Origin: Mariniblastus sp. | GTDB taxonomy: Bacteria > Planctomycetota > Planctomycetia > Pirellulales > Pirellulaceae | NCBI GenBank assembly: GCA_029251085.1 | Contig: JAQXDZ010000081.1 | Span: 62,001-126,000, forward strand | DNA length: 64,000 bases | Direction of reading: 5' to 3' | Part shown: piece by piece, positions 10,124 to 19,807 of the stretch | How the letters are laid out: each line of letters begins with the position of its first letter | How positions within the stretch are numbered: the first letter of the stretch is position 1 | Made by a program: the position numbers and the translations under genes | Notes under the pieces: generated by a model | The model's input: only the letters and a program-made list of their open reading frames with translations | Told to the model about the DNA's origin: nothing | Databases searched by the model: none

Positions 10124-11929
10124 TTAAGTCTTCAGGCTCCGTTCGTTGCCTGTCCCAACGTTCGCCAACTCTTCTTCTCGCAAACCAGCTCGATCCGCTG
10201 CGTCTTCTAAGAAGTAGTTAAGCTCCGCCTGATCGTCCGCGTGCAACACATCGTACGCATGTGCCGGACTTCTCGCGTGATAAAGCTGTTCGACCAAGTT
10301 CATATCTTTGACGATAGCCGTCGCAAACGCGGCAATCACTTCAAGATGGCGATTGCGTTCCAGTTCAGGTGTTGCCAGCAGTAACACTGCATGCACTAAA
10401 CGTCCGTCCGGCGCACCCAAGTCCAACCCCTTACTACTCAACCCCAGCACCCCCCGCATCTCAGCACCCTCGTCAAGGATTGCGTGCGGGATCATCAAAC
10501 CTCGACCTACGCATGTCGTTTCTTCAGCATCTCTTTCCAAAACCTGTTTGATGAAATCATCCTGCGACAATTGGATCGTCGATGTGCTGTACAACTGGCC
10601 GACGAGATTTCGAATTACGTCTTCTTTCGAATCACCATCGAGCCCGACGGAAATACGTTGCTCTTGTAAAAAATCCAGTAATCTTGGGCGGTCATTATGA
10701 TCTTCACCCGCCCTCAAAATCGACAATCGCGTGGCGCTTGGACCAAGCAATTGATTGATAGCCAGTGCCGCCAATCCCACTGTATTTACAATTCCTTTGA
10801 CTTCAGGATCGAAACTCGGATCACTGGAGACCAATAGAATCAATCCAACCGCCACACCGCCATGAGGCAGCAAGGCTATTCCAAGATACTTTCGTACATT
10901 CTTTGTACCCCCCGACAGCGTCATCGACGTGTATGCGCTTAGAACTTTGGCAATCAGGCGGGCAAAGAAATACAACAGCACCAAGGCGAGTGCCTGGGGC
11001 ACCAAACCAAAATCCAATCTCATTCCGGCAAACGTAAAGAACAGAGCGAACAGAACTCCACCGATCGACTGCAAATAAGCTTCGCAAGAACGAACAAGGT
11101 CATGGCGAAGATTGGTAACTGCAATTCCCGCAAACGTACAAGCCAGAATTCCACCCGAGGCTCCAAACCCGGATGCTAATCCCCAAGCAGCAAGCACGAT
11201 TGCGACCATTGTGGGACCAAGGAAAGCCGGACTAACAACAGTCCGCGTCAGCAAAATTGCGATTCCAGCACAGGACAAACCGATTAAGAAGGTTGCACCA
11301 AATTGAAAAGCAACCTCCTGTAAGGCAATCAACCAACCAACATCATCACCAAGAAAAGCCGCGACAAAAACAAATACTGCGACGGCCACCATGTCGATCA
11401 AACCAATCACGGCCAGCAGTGTGCGGGTTAAAATACCCCGCGCTCGCGCCTCTTGAATCACAAGCACGGTGGTTCCCGGCGCACCCGCGATCGCGATCGC
11501 CGCCAAAAGAATCGCCGGGTTTCGCGTCATCAACTCACCGCCCGGTAACAACGGGCCAATGAAAAAGAGAATTGCCCCAACCACCAAGGGCGTGATTAGC
11601 GACTCGCCCAGCAACAGAGCACCGACTCGTTTCTCGGCATTTCTGAGACTCGAAAAGTAAAGTGTCGCTCCCACCGTGAAAGCGATAAACCCGAGAACAA
11701 AATGCATGTAGGGAAGAAAGTTGTCTAACTCATTAACCCCAGCCTCAGTCTCCATCCCGGGCAATTGAAATTGGCGGAGCATAATCCCGGTCGCGATCCA
11801 TCCAGTCACCTTGGGTAACCGAATGAGAGCAAACAACTCCCCGCCAATGATCCCTGCAATCAAAACGGTCGCAAAATTTAGTAACGGATCATCAAAAGGA
11901 TAATCAACAGTTTGGCTGAAAAATGGCAT
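10124..11929 (-). CDS. Kef-type cation:proton antiporter fused to PTS EIIA domain
   Basis: A 601-residue protein. Residues 1-400 form a CPA2-type antiporter with about 12 membrane helices, for Na+/H+ or K+/H+ exchange. Residues 425-575 resemble the fructose/mannitol or nitrogen-type PTS EIIA domain, with the phosphoacceptor His482 in MIPHAILDEG. In such fusions the EIIA domain is thought to regulate transport by phosphorylation or protein contact. No KTN/TrkA_N domain is seen. The gene lies between the ThpR-like gene and recA, all leftward. The transported ion cannot be read from the sequence. Confidence 0.85.
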   Translation of the reverse strand: MPFFSQTVDYPFDDPLLNFATVLIAGIIGGELFALIRLPKVTGWIATGIMLRQFQLPGMETEAGVNELDNFLPYMHFVLGFIAFTVGATLYFSSLRNAEKRVGALLLGESLITPLVVGAILFFIGPLLPGGELMTRNPAILLAAIAIAGAPGTTVLVIQEARARGILTRTLLAVIGLIDMVAVAVFVFVAAFLGDDVGWLIALQEVAFQFGATFLIGLSCAGIAILLTRTVVSPAFLGPTMVAIVLAAWGLASGFGASGGILACTFAGIAVTNLRHDLVRSCEAYLQSIGGVLFALFFTFAGMRLDFGLVPQALALVLLYFFARLIAKVLSAYTSMTLSGGTKNVRKYLGIALLPHGGVAVGLILLVSSDPSFDPEVKGIVNTVGLAALAINQLLGPSATRLSILRAGEDHNDRPRLLDFLQEQRISVGLDGDSKEDVIRNLVGQLYSTSTIQLSQDDFIKQVLERDAEETTCVGRGLMIPHAILDEGAEMRGVLGLSSKGLDLGAPDGRLVHAVLLLATPELERNRHLEVIAAFATAIVKDMNLVEQLYHARSPAHAYDVLHADDQAELNYFLEDAADRAGLREEELANVGTGNERSLKT

Positions 11930-12113
11930 CTAGATTCGATTGGGAGTTGGAAGTGAGGCTCGATAAATAAATGTCTACCTGTCCATGATAACCGACGATT
12001 CGTTCCTTGTTCAACATCGCTAACAGCTTCGATTCAAATCTCTTAACAAATACCTTTTGGCCCGCTTACCGAAGCAACGGCGACAACCACAAACGATTTT
12101 CACTTCAACCGAA

Positions 12114-12692
12114 TCAAACCTCACCCTTGAGCTTAACCCTCGCCATAGGCGTATAACTTGGTCGACCACGCTCTGTATAGCTTGCAAATACGATCACTTC
12201 GTCAACTTGGCAGAACCCACCGTCGTGGCTCCTCAGTTTATGAACCAATCTTAATAATTCATCATTCCACCGCCCCCCTCGGGACAAGCGTCCCAAAGTC
12301 ATATGCGGGACGTATTCATTTCGATCTTTATTGACGCCCCAATGATGCAGCACTCCCTCAAGTACCGAGTAGAGTTCGCATAACTGTTCTCGACCTTGGT
12401 CGACGCCAATCCAGAGAGTCCGAGGCTCTTGAGCGCTGGAGAAACCATCCACCCCTTGGATTGACATCTCAAACGATTCAAGGGGTTCCACGGCGTCCTT
12501 GATCAGCTTGCACAGCTCAGGCACCTCGACGTCGATAACTTCGCCAACGTAGTTCAATCCAACAAGTTGATTTTCTTGCTCTACCCAGCGGTACTGATCG
12601 CACAGAGCTTCCAATCGTCGCACGACTTTACCAACGTTATTATTGACTCGCTCCGAGACTTTCACGGCGATGAATGTTTTAATCTTTCCCAT
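12114..12692 (-). CDS. ThpR-like 2H phosphoesterase (RNA 2',3'-cyclic phosphodiesterase family)
   Basis: A 192-residue protein of the 2H phosphoesterase / 2'-5' RNA ligase fold. The opening (FIAVKVSE), the mid segment ending in GEV and the C-terminal HMTLGR fit the family. Two HxT/S motifs normally form the active site. The second is intact (His130-Met-Thr132). At the first, residues 43-45 read Leu-Val-Gly where His-x-Thr is expected, so half of the catalytic site appears lost. The protein may have changed chemistry or only bind RNA or nucleotides. It is divergent from the adenosine kinase gene. Confidence 0.7.
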   Translation of the reverse strand: MGKIKTFIAVKVSERVNNNVGKVVRRLEALCDQYRWVEQENQLVGLNYVGEVIDVEVPELCKLIKDAVEPLESFEMSIQGVDGFSSAQEPRTLWIGVDQGREQLCELYSVLEGVLHHWGVNKDRNEYVPHMTLGRLSRGGRWNDELLRLVHKLRSHDGGFCQVDEVIVFASYTERGRPSYTPMARVKLKGEV

Positions 12693-12821
12693 GCCAATAG
12701 TTTAATCGAACGCACCCGCTTTCGGCGAGGGGCTCAAAGTACCCTCTAAGCTGGTTGCAGATATTGCAAAAAACCCAATAATGAGGCCTTATTCTTTGTG
12801 AAGCTTTGACGGGACAAAAAA

Positions 12822-13820
12822 GTGACTGATAAAAACTACGACGTGTTTGGTGTTGGAAATGCAATTGTCGACACCCTCGCCCAGGTAGAAGACGAACTGA
12901 TTTCAAATTTGAATCTCGGTAAAGGTGGAATGTCACTGATGGACACTGAGAATCAAGCTCAGGTCCTCAGTCAGTTGGAAAGCAAAAATCTCCGTCTCGC
13001 CTCGGGGGGTTCAGCAGCCAACACGATGGTTGCCATCGCTCAAAGCGGAGGAAGCGGTGTTTACTGCGGCAAAGTTGCACACGATACAAACGGTGAATTC
13101 TATAAACAGGATATGGAACAGAGCGGCATCGTATTCCCCGTACCGCTCGCCCCCGAGACCGCTTTACCGACCGGTACCTGCGTCGTTTTAACGACACCAG
13201 ATGCTGAGCGAACAATGTGTACGCACCTGGGCATTTCGACAACGCTTACCAAATCCGAAATCGACGTCGACCTACTTTCCCAATCTAAGTGCAGTTACAT
13301 CGAGGGCTATCTTTGGGATGCTGAAGAGCCAAGAGCAGCTTGTATCGAAGCATTTGAGCAATCCAAACGACTCGGCGTCACAACCGCATTCACGTTTTCT
13401 GATGCGTTCTTAATTGATCGATTCGCCGATGACTTTCACCGCGTCGTCAAAGACTATTGCGATATTATCTTTTGCAATGCTGACGAAGCGAAGCAATTTT
13501 TCCAAACCGAAAACATCGACGAATGCACCACAAAAATGGCTGCTATTTGCGACCTGGCATTTATCACAGATGGCGGTAACGGTGCCTACGTCGTCGAAAA
13601 AGGGAACGTCTCCAAAGTCAATGGTTTCCCAGTGAATGCAATCGACACCAACGGCGCGGGTGACGCTTTTGCAGGGGGAGCCCTCTACGGCATTACTTCG
13701 GGCATGACCGCCAACAACGCAGCAAAATGGGGCAATTACTTCGCCTCTCGCGTCGTTGAAAACATCGGCCCACGAATCGATGGCTCGTTAAAGGAACACG
13801 TCGATTCGGTGATTGGTTAA
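12822..13820 (+). CDS. PfkB-family sugar/adenosine kinase
   Basis: A 332-residue ribokinase/PfkB-fold kinase, most like the bacterial proteins annotated as adenosine kinase. It has the GNAIVD opening, the Gly-Gly-rich GGSAANT substrate motif near residue 65 and the C-terminal catalytic NGAGDAFAGG motif, whose Asp is the base. The probable role is salvage phosphorylation of adenosine or a related sugar compound to the 5'-phosphate. The start is a GTG, because no in-frame ATG precedes the conserved N-terminus. It stands alone downstream of a divergent ThpR-like gene. Confidence 0.85.
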   Translation: MTDKNYDVFGVGNAIVDTLAQVEDELISNLNLGKGGMSLMDTENQAQVLSQLESKNLRLASGGSAANTMVAIAQSGGSGVYCGKVAHDTNGEFYKQDMEQSGIVFPVPLAPETALPTGTCVVLTTPDAERTMCTHLGISTTLTKSEIDVDLLSQSKCSYIEGYLWDAEEPRAACIEAFEQSKRLGVTTAFTFSDAFLIDRFADDFHRVVKDYCDIIFCNADEAKQFFQTENIDECTTKMAAICDLAFITDGGNGAYVVEKGNVSKVNGFPVNAIDTNGAGDAFAGGALYGITSGMTANNAAKWGNYFASRVVENIGPRIDGSLKEHVDSVIG

Positions 13821-14234
13821 TTCGGCAAGAATCCAATCTAAAAAAACGTTCATCTTTTTTTCACGGCTCGAACACAGGTTGTAAATCCTAACCTAATTGG
13901 TCGCCGACTAGTTCAAAAACTAACTTGGCGACAACCCGTGTTATCATTTGAACGAAAATCACTACCCCAAGAGTCCGCACTACCCCAAGAGTGCGCACTT
14001 CCCCCAGCGCAAAACGAAAACCCTACTCGACGCGACTGACCGTTCTCATTTTGTCGCAAATTCGTTTGCCAGCAGCCAGTCAAACATTACATAAGAATTA
14101 CATTTGGCAAACAAGCCAAACGCAATTCCTGCGTCGCTTTTTCCTATACTTTTAGCAATCGATCGCGAGGCCTCACCCGGCCACCGTTTTCGGATTCTCC
14201 GGTCGGACAAGCCCCCACAGATAGGAATCTTTTC
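13821..14234. other. Intergenic region with an 18-base tandem duplication
   Basis: No gene is seen. The region holds the promoter side of the desaturase gene and two adjacent 18-base units (13962-13979 and 13980-13997) that differ by one base. T-rich stretches after the kinase stop could terminate transcription, but no good stem was found. Confidence 0.5.
13962..13997. repeat. Tandem duplication, 2 x 18 bases
   Basis: The unit ctaccccaagagtccgca is repeated head to tail with a single difference (c to g at position 14 of the unit). It is non-coding. Confidence 0.85.
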
Positions 14235-15290
14235 ATGGCATCGGTAACGGAAACCACTCGGACGGAACCAGTCATTCGCGTTAAGCCCACGGTCACGAAC
14301 TGCCCAACGACAGATACACTTCCAAGCGGATCAAGTTCGGATTCCCAACACTCAATCATTGAGCATGCCGATGAAGATTCGGTAGCGCGACGTCTCGTCA
14401 TTTTAGGGACCGTTCTTTTTCCCTTGGCTGGATTAATGACGGCGATCTTGATTGCATCTCAATACGGAATGGTGCGTTGGCTCGACATCGTTATGCTTGT
14501 CGGAGGCTGGTATCTCACAGGCATGGGAATCACCATTGGCTACCATCGCATGTTGACGCATCGATCGTTCGAAACAGTAACTCCGATCAGAGCATTCTGG
14601 ACCGCCATGGGCGCGTTTGCCGTCGAGGGTTCACCCATTGACTGGTGCATGGTCCACCGCAAACACCATCAGTTCTCGGATCATGAAGGCGACCCTCACT
14701 CACCTCATCTTCATGACGGTGGAATGCTCAATCAACTAAAAGGATTTTGGCATTCCCATACAGGCTGGCTCTTTAACTCCAACTGGTCCAAAGAGGAACG
14801 TGTAAAGTACGTCCCCGACCTCCTAGAAGACGAGATGTTAATGGCGATTGATAATCATTACGTCAGTTGGGTTACCGCCAGCCTATTAATTCCAGCCGCG
14901 ATTGGCGGAGCAGCAACGCTCTTGACTCCGGAAGTCTCTCTGGCAAGCATCGCCGCCGGAGCCGGACTTGGGTTACTCTGGGGTGGACTGGCTCGCGTGT
15001 GCGTCTCTCACCATATCACCTGGTCAATCAATTCAATTTGTCACATCTTTGGTTCGCAAGATTACAAATCGTCGGACGACTCTCGAAACAATATTTTCTT
15101 TGGTTTTTTAAGCCATGGTGAGGGCTGGCATAACAACCACCACGCCTTTCCAACCTCGGCGAGACACGGGCTAAAATGGTGGCAATTTGATCTTAGCTGG
15201 GTCGTGATTCGAACGCTGGAAAAAATGGGGCTCGCCTGGAATGTAAAACTTCCCTCCCAAAAGCAACTTAACAGCCGCGCTCTGGATTAA
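14235..15290 (+). CDS. Fatty acid (acyl) delta-9-type desaturase
   Basis: A 351-residue membrane di-iron desaturase that introduces a double bond into acyl chains. The three histidine boxes are present: HRMLTHR, HRKHH and HNNHH. Hydrophobic pairs flank the boxes, and the WCMVHRKHH and GEGWHNNHHAFP contexts are those of the stearoyl-CoA-desaturase-like family. A polar stretch of about 45 residues before the first membrane segment is probably disordered. The reaction needs O2 and an electron donor not encoded here. It probably adjusts membrane fluidity. Confidence 0.92.
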   Translation: MASVTETTRTEPVIRVKPTVTNCPTTDTLPSGSSSDSQHSIIEHADEDSVARRLVILGTVLFPLAGLMTAILIASQYGMVRWLDIVMLVGGWYLTGMGITIGYHRMLTHRSFETVTPIRAFWTAMGAFAVEGSPIDWCMVHRKHHQFSDHEGDPHSPHLHDGGMLNQLKGFWHSHTGWLFNSNWSKEERVKYVPDLLEDEMLMAIDNHYVSWVTASLLIPAAIGGAATLLTPEVSLASIAAGAGLGLLWGGLARVCVSHHITWSINSICHIFGSQDYKSSDDSRNNIFFGFLSHGEGWHNNHHAFPTSARHGLKWWQFDLSWVVIRTLEKMGLAWNVKLPSQKQLNSRALD

Positions 15291-15605
15291 AACGCTCAGC
15301 CTCAATGAAAACAACGCTCAGCCCCAATTAATCAATTGTTTGATATAACTCGCCATCCAACCGCCTTAGCAAACCGCTTAGCGGGCAAGGTGAGAGAGAA
15401 ACCTGAGCTTCATAAGCCAGAGCTGTGTGAAAGTTTAACGAACCTGCGGAAAACACCGGACAGATTCTAACAATCGTGGTTTTCCAAACTGATTTGATCA
15501 ACCTTTTGTTGTTCCATCACGAACAATTCGTGGTTCCGCCCGCGTTCGATTGCGTGGCGAAGAGCAAATCGTTTCGAATCAGATTTCACGCATGAGGGCA
15601 GGGCA
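15291..15605. other. Intergenic region, possible structured leader of lipoprotein gene
   Basis: No gene is seen. The region has a near-duplicate of about 16 bases (aacgctcagcc.caat) right after the desaturase stop and a ccgc-tta-gcgg hairpin near 15373. A purine-rich ribosome-binding stretch (agggcaggg) lies just before the lipoprotein ATG. No known riboswitch was recognised. Confidence 0.4.
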
Positions 15606-15899
15606 ATGAGCAGATCGTTTACACGCTTGACGTTAGTGGGCGGATTGTTGCTTCTGATGTCTCAAGTGGGCTGCAATCTTCCGGGCAAGAAAACCCAGTC
15701 ATCCCTCTCCCAAATGCCGGGCAGTTCGACCTACTCGGCTAACTACCGCCCCTCTGGGCAAAGCATGTACGGGAGTCAAGCTTTCTCTGAAGTGGGAGAT
15801 AAAAACAACAACCAGCTCTCAACCGGACTCTTCACACTGCCGCCCGGGTTCACTGGTGCCGCGTTAACTTCCAATCAACCAGTGGCCCAATCCTGCTGA
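15606..15899 (+). CDS. Small lipoprotein of unknown function
   Basis: A 97-residue protein with a type II signal peptide: positively charged start, hydrophobic residues 9-20 and a lipobox ending in Cys23 (SQVGC). The mature part is Ser/Gly/Asn-rich, polar and probably unstructured, with no recognised domain. It should be lipid-anchored in the envelope. An agggcaggg ribosome-binding site lies directly upstream. It is convergent with the response regulator gene. Confidence 0.7.
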   Translation: MSRSFTRLTLVGGLLLLMSQVGCNLPGKKTQSSLSQMPGSSTYSANYRPSGQSMYGSQAFSEVGDKNNNQLSTGLFTLPPGFTGAALTSNQPVAQSC

Positions 15900-16046
15900 G
15901 GAACATAAAGCAACTCAGCACCGTGCGTGCTGAACTCAGGCAAGCCTAAGACGCCCCCAAACTTAAATCTACTCCAAGCAAACCACTACGGATTGTTAAC
16001 CTCTCAGCTAATCGAGCAGACTTAACAGCGCCGTCCTCTTCCACAA

Positions 16047-16787
16047 TTATTTCTGCACAGGTTTTTTTAAGAACCGATAACCGGCGTCTCTAATCGTCAA
16101 AAAGTGCACGGGCACCGAAGGGTTAAGTTCAAAAGTTTTGCGCAACTGACGCAGCACTTGATCCGGAGCTCGGGTGTTCATGTTTCCGTGCATCCCCCAA
16201 ACCTCTTCTAAAAGCTTTGCCCGCGGAACAACAAGCCCCTCGTTCATAACAAAAAACTTCAAGACTTTGATCTGCAACTGGGTAAGCCTCGCCGCTTTCC
16301 CCCTGACCGATACTTCATAGGTCTGGAAATTGACAACGGCATTGCCGAACTCATACTCAACCACATGATTGGCAGCGGGGGTACCGCCATGCTTTCCAAT
16401 CACTGCGTTTTGAGACAGCAAATTTTTTATTCGAGCTAACAATTCCTCCAGCTCAAATGGTTTAACGAGATACTGACTTGCCCCTACCTCAAACCCGCGG
16501 GTTCGGTCCTCTGAAAGCGTCCTCGCGCTCAGCATTAGAATCGGCATCCGCTCGCCAGACTGACGCACTTGCTCACAGACTTCATACCCACTCATGCCGG
16601 GCAGCATTAGGTCAAGTACGATCAAATCAACAGGTAAATCTACATTCTCGATTGTTTTCAATGCAGCCAACCCATCCCCAACAGCCGTCACGAGAAACCC
16701 TTCGGCCTCGAGATTAAATTTGATACCTACGGCCAAATGCTCTTCGTCTTCGACAACCAAAATATGTTTTTTATTTTCCAAGTTCAT
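16047..16787 (-). CDS. OmpR-family two-component response regulator
   Basis: A 246-residue regulator. The receiver domain (about residues 8-125) has the acidic VVEDEE pocket, phosphoacceptor Asp59 in IVLDLMLPG, and the conserved Lys in YLVKPF. A winged-helix DNA-binding domain follows (about 150-243: LTQLQIKVLKFF ... DQVLRQLRKTF ... GYRFL). The ATG at 16787 is chosen because MNLENKKHILVVEDEE is the natural start; the frame stays open further upstream into the kinase gene. It lies 28 bases after the kinase stop and forms a pair with it. Confidence 0.92.
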   Translation of the reverse strand: MNLENKKHILVVEDEEHLAVGIKFNLEAEGFLVTAVGDGLAALKTIENVDLPVDLIVLDLMLPGMSGYEVCEQVRQSGERMPILMLSARTLSEDRTRGFEVGASQYLVKPFELEELLARIKNLLSQNAVIGKHGGTPAANHVVEYEFGNAVVNFQTYEVSVRGKAARLTQLQIKVLKFFVMNEGLVVPRAKLLEEVWGMHGNMNTRAPDQVLRQLRKTFELNPSVPVHFLTIRDAGYRFLKKPVQK

Positions 16788-16815
16788 CACTTTAGGTTTT
16801 GTTAATTTTGAAACC

Positions 16816-17766
16816 TTAACTCGACTTTTCAATCGATTTGATTTTCCCAGTGGAATGATGAGCTTCGGCGTTTGGTAGCCGCACCTCAAATACTGTTCCA
16901 AATCGTTTATCCCGATCGAGCACCGCAACTTTTCCGCCAAGTCTTTTCACAAGCGTCCTAACAATATAGAGCCCCAGTCCCGTCCCCGGTTTTTTTCGCT
17001 GCAATTCTGCGCCCAACCGGAAAAACCTCCCAAACACCTTTCGGCGAAACCCCTTCGGGATCCCTTCTCCATTATCCGAAATTTCAACAACTACATTTTC
17101 ACCTACGATCCGCGAAGACACCTGAACCTGCGGCGGCGAGCCAGCATATTTCACCGCGTTGTCGATTAAGTTTCTAAAAATCATAACTGCATCAACGCGG
17201 TCTGACTTGATACGGCAATCGCATAAATCTAACTCAATCACTGTTTCATCGATTCGGTAACGCGCAGTTACCGTCGCCGCACAGCCCACCAACAACTCGC
17301 CAAGATCAATCGTTTCAGCATCCTCACCAACATGCTTGCGTTCGATATTCCCCGCGTCTAGAAGGTGACTAATCAAGCCATCAAGTCGTTCGACATCCGC
17401 CATCATGAATTGTTGAAACTTATCTCTTTGCTCTGAATCCACATCTCGCATGCTCATGGTTTGAAGATAGAGCTTCAGCGACGCAATGGGAGATTTCAAC
17501 TCGTGGGTCACACTGTCGATAAAATTTGATTGACGTCGAGTCAGATTAATCGCCTTAATGGATAGCGATAAATACATCACTACGCCAATCAATACGACAA
17601 GGAAAAGCAGGCTCCCTACCGACAACATTGTCCAATAATATTGCGGCTGACGATTAGTCGCACCACTGATGCTCAACAGCACCCACCCCACAGTCAAGGC
17701 CACGATAATCAGGATTAACGTAACGCCAAGGGTGATTGGAAATCGAAGGGAGCGACGTTCAAACAT
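16816..17766 (-). CDS. Membrane sensor histidine kinase
   Basis: A 316-residue kinase with two N-terminal membrane helices (about 12-34 and 46-68) and only a very short loop between them, so it has no real external sensor domain. The HisKA motif has phosphorylated His88 (SVTHELKSP). The ATPase part shows the N box (FRNLIDNAVKYA), G1 (DNGEGIP), F box (GRFFRLG) and G2 (GTGLGLYI). It probably phosphorylates the regulator encoded next and senses the membrane or a partner protein. It lies 87 bases downstream of glnS. Confidence 0.9.
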   Translation of the reverse strand: MFERRSLRFPITLGVTLILIIVALTVGWVLLSISGATNRQPQYYWTMLSVGSLLFLVVLIGVVMYLSLSIKAINLTRRQSNFIDSVTHELKSPIASLKLYLQTMSMRDVDSEQRDKFQQFMMADVERLDGLISHLLDAGNIERKHVGEDAETIDLGELLVGCAATVTARYRIDETVIELDLCDCRIKSDRVDAVMIFRNLIDNAVKYAGSPPQVQVSSRIVGENVVVEISDNGEGIPKGFRRKVFGRFFRLGAELQRKKPGTGLGLYIVRTLVKRLGGKVAVLDRDKRFGTVFEVRLPNAEAHHSTGKIKSIEKSS

Positions 17767-17853
17767 CGTTCAAAGCCTAAAAAACTATAAAATCGCCGGA
17801 AGCCAATTATACTTTGCTGCTTGCACAAAGGTCTAGCGACCGATGCCTCAAGA

Positions 17854-19599
17854 TCACTTTGGCGAGCCACCTTTTTTCTGCTGTTTTGACCAAGCATCTT
17901 TCAACGTCACCGTCCGATTAAACACGAGCTTTCCCGGTTGAGAATCCTTGGAATCGACACAGAAATATCCGTTCCTGACAAACTGATAGGGAGCTCCTGC
18001 GCTCGCTTCGGCCAAGATTGGCTCCACTTTAGCATTTTGTTTCACAACCAGAGCATTGGGATTGATCAAGTCCTTCCAGTCTTTTCCTTCGGGAACATCA
18101 GATGGGTCTTCATTTTCGAACATAACATCGTAGAGCCGCACCTCGGCATCGATCGCATGCACGGCCGAAATCCAGTGAATGGTTCCCTTGACCTTGCGAC
18201 CATCCGGGGCCTTACCACCTGAAGTTTCAGGATCGTAAGTACACCTTAACTCAACGATTTCACCTGTTTCGTCTTTAACCACCTCATTGCATTTGAGAAA
18301 AAATGCGTTTCGCAATCGCACTTCTCCACCCACCGTCAAACGGAAAAACTTCTTAGGAGCGTCCTCCATAAAATCGGATCGCTCGATGTACAACTCTCGA
18401 CCGAACGGTACCTCTCTCGTTCCAGCGTTCTCATCCTCTGGGTTGACCCCCGTTGTCCGCATCTCAAATTCACCTTCTGGATAATTTTCAATCACGACTT
18501 TGAGCGGATCGAGAACACCAGTCACACGCGGAGCAATTCGATTCAAGTGCTCACGAATACAAAGATTCATTAGCGCAATATCTGTCGTGCTGTTGTGCTT
18601 GGTGATACCAACGCGTTTTGTAAAACTGCGAATCGACTCCGGAGTAAACCCTCTCCTTCGAAACCCGGAAATGGTCGGCATCCGTGGATCATCCCAACCC
18701 TCAACAAAACCACCGGCCACAAGCTCCGTTAGCTTACGTTTGCTCATCATCGTATTGGAAATAACCAGTTTTGCGAACTCGATCTGCTGCGGATGATGGA
18801 CCTCGAGTTGACCAACGTACCAATCATAAAGAGGGCGGTGCTGCTCAAACTCGAGGGTGCAAACGGAATGCGTGATGCCTTCGATTGAATCGCTTTGCCC
18901 ATGAGCCCAATCGTAATTGGGGTAAATGCACCACTGATCGCCAGTACGATGGTGAGTCGCATGACGAATACGATACATCGCTGGATCCCGCAAATTCATA
19001 TTGTCCGAATTCATGTCAATTTTGGCACGGAGTGTTTTTTCACCGTCTTTAAATTCGCCATCCTTCATGCGCGAAAACAAGTCGAGATTTTCTTCAACAG
19101 TCCTATCCCGATGAGGACTATTCTTTCCTGGCTTATCCCAGCCTCCGCGATATTCGCGCACTTGCTCAACCGTCTGGTCACAAACGTAAGCTTTGCCTTG
19201 CTTAATTAAATCAATTGCCCAGAGGTATAGTTTTTCAAAATAGTCCGATGCAAAATATTCCGCATCCCAATCGAAACCCAACCAGCGAATATCTTCACGG
19301 ATTGCATCGACAAATTCAGTGTCTTCTTTTTCGGGATTGGTATCATCGAAACGCAGGTTGCATTTCCCGCCAAACTCCTCGGCCAATCCAAAATTCAGAC
19401 AAATGGATTTTGCATGCCCAATATGAAGATAACCATTAGGCTCTGGTGGAAACCTCGTGTGAACGCGTCCGTCGTTCTTGCCGTTAGCAACATCGTCGGA
19501 AACCCTCTGGCGAATAAAATCTAGCGATTTGTGCTCGGACTCGTTCATAACAGATAAACTCTCATTTTGTTGCAAAGCTTGCGATTGAGGCCACTTCAT
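17854..19599 (-). CDS. glnS: Glutaminyl-tRNA synthetase
   Basis: A class I synthetase that attaches Gln to tRNA(Gln). The ATP-binding signatures are [15 protein letters not shown] and MSKRK, the C-terminal half is the anticodon-binding beta-barrel part, and the size (581 residues) is close to E. coli GlnRS. An alternative ATG at 19548 (MNESEHKS) gives 564 residues. Neither start has a strong ribosome-binding site, so the start is uncertain. The two-component genes follow on the same strand. The presence of GlnRS bears on what GatCAB (39.5-42.8 kb) does. Confidence 0.95.
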   Translation of the reverse strand: MKWPQSQALQQNESLSVMNESEHKSLDFIRQRVSDDVANGKNDGRVHTRFPPEPNGYLHIGHAKSICLNFGLAEEFGGKCNLRFDDTNPEKEDTEFVDAIREDIRWLGFDWDAEYFASDYFEKLYLWAIDLIKQGKAYVCDQTVEQVREYRGGWDKPGKNSPHRDRTVEENLDLFSRMKDGEFKDGEKTLRAKIDMNSDNMNLRDPAMYRIRHATHHRTGDQWCIYPNYDWAHGQSDSIEGITHSVCTLEFEQHRPLYDWYVGQLEVHHPQQIEFAKLVISNTMMSKRKLTELVAGGFVEGWDDPRMPTISGFRRRGFTPESIRSFTKRVGITKHNSTTDIALMNLCIREHLNRIAPRVTGVLDPLKVVIENYPEGEFEMRTTGVNPEDENAGTREVPFGRELYIERSDFMEDAPKKFFRLTVGGEVRLRNAFFLKCNEVVKDETGEIVELRCTYDPETSGGKAPDGRKVKGTIHWISAVHAIDAEVRLYDVMFENEDPSDVPEGKDWKDLINPNALVVKQNAKVEPILAEASAGAPYQFVRNGYFCVDSKDSQPGKLVFNRTVTLKDAWSKQQKKGGSPK

Positions 19600-19807
19600 T
19601 TGACACCAACCTTCGCCTCGAATCGTAACTGAAAAAGCAATTTTGAGCGAGGGGAAGTCCCTTTTTGGGTTGAATCAACCCGTTCTCTCAGGAATCAGTA
19701 AGTTCCCGATTCAGCCCTCACAACAACTCGGTTACAATCCCACCAGTCGAGTCCACCGTTTTTTCGACAAGGACCGTAAACACCGACAACCTGAGGACTA
19801 TCTCAAG

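Noticed and set aside
15340..15600. Riboswitch upstream of the small lipoprotein gene
   Set aside because: There is a small hairpin and a long leader, but no match to the conserved cores of SAM, cobalamin, c-di-GMP or TPP riboswitches that I could recognise.
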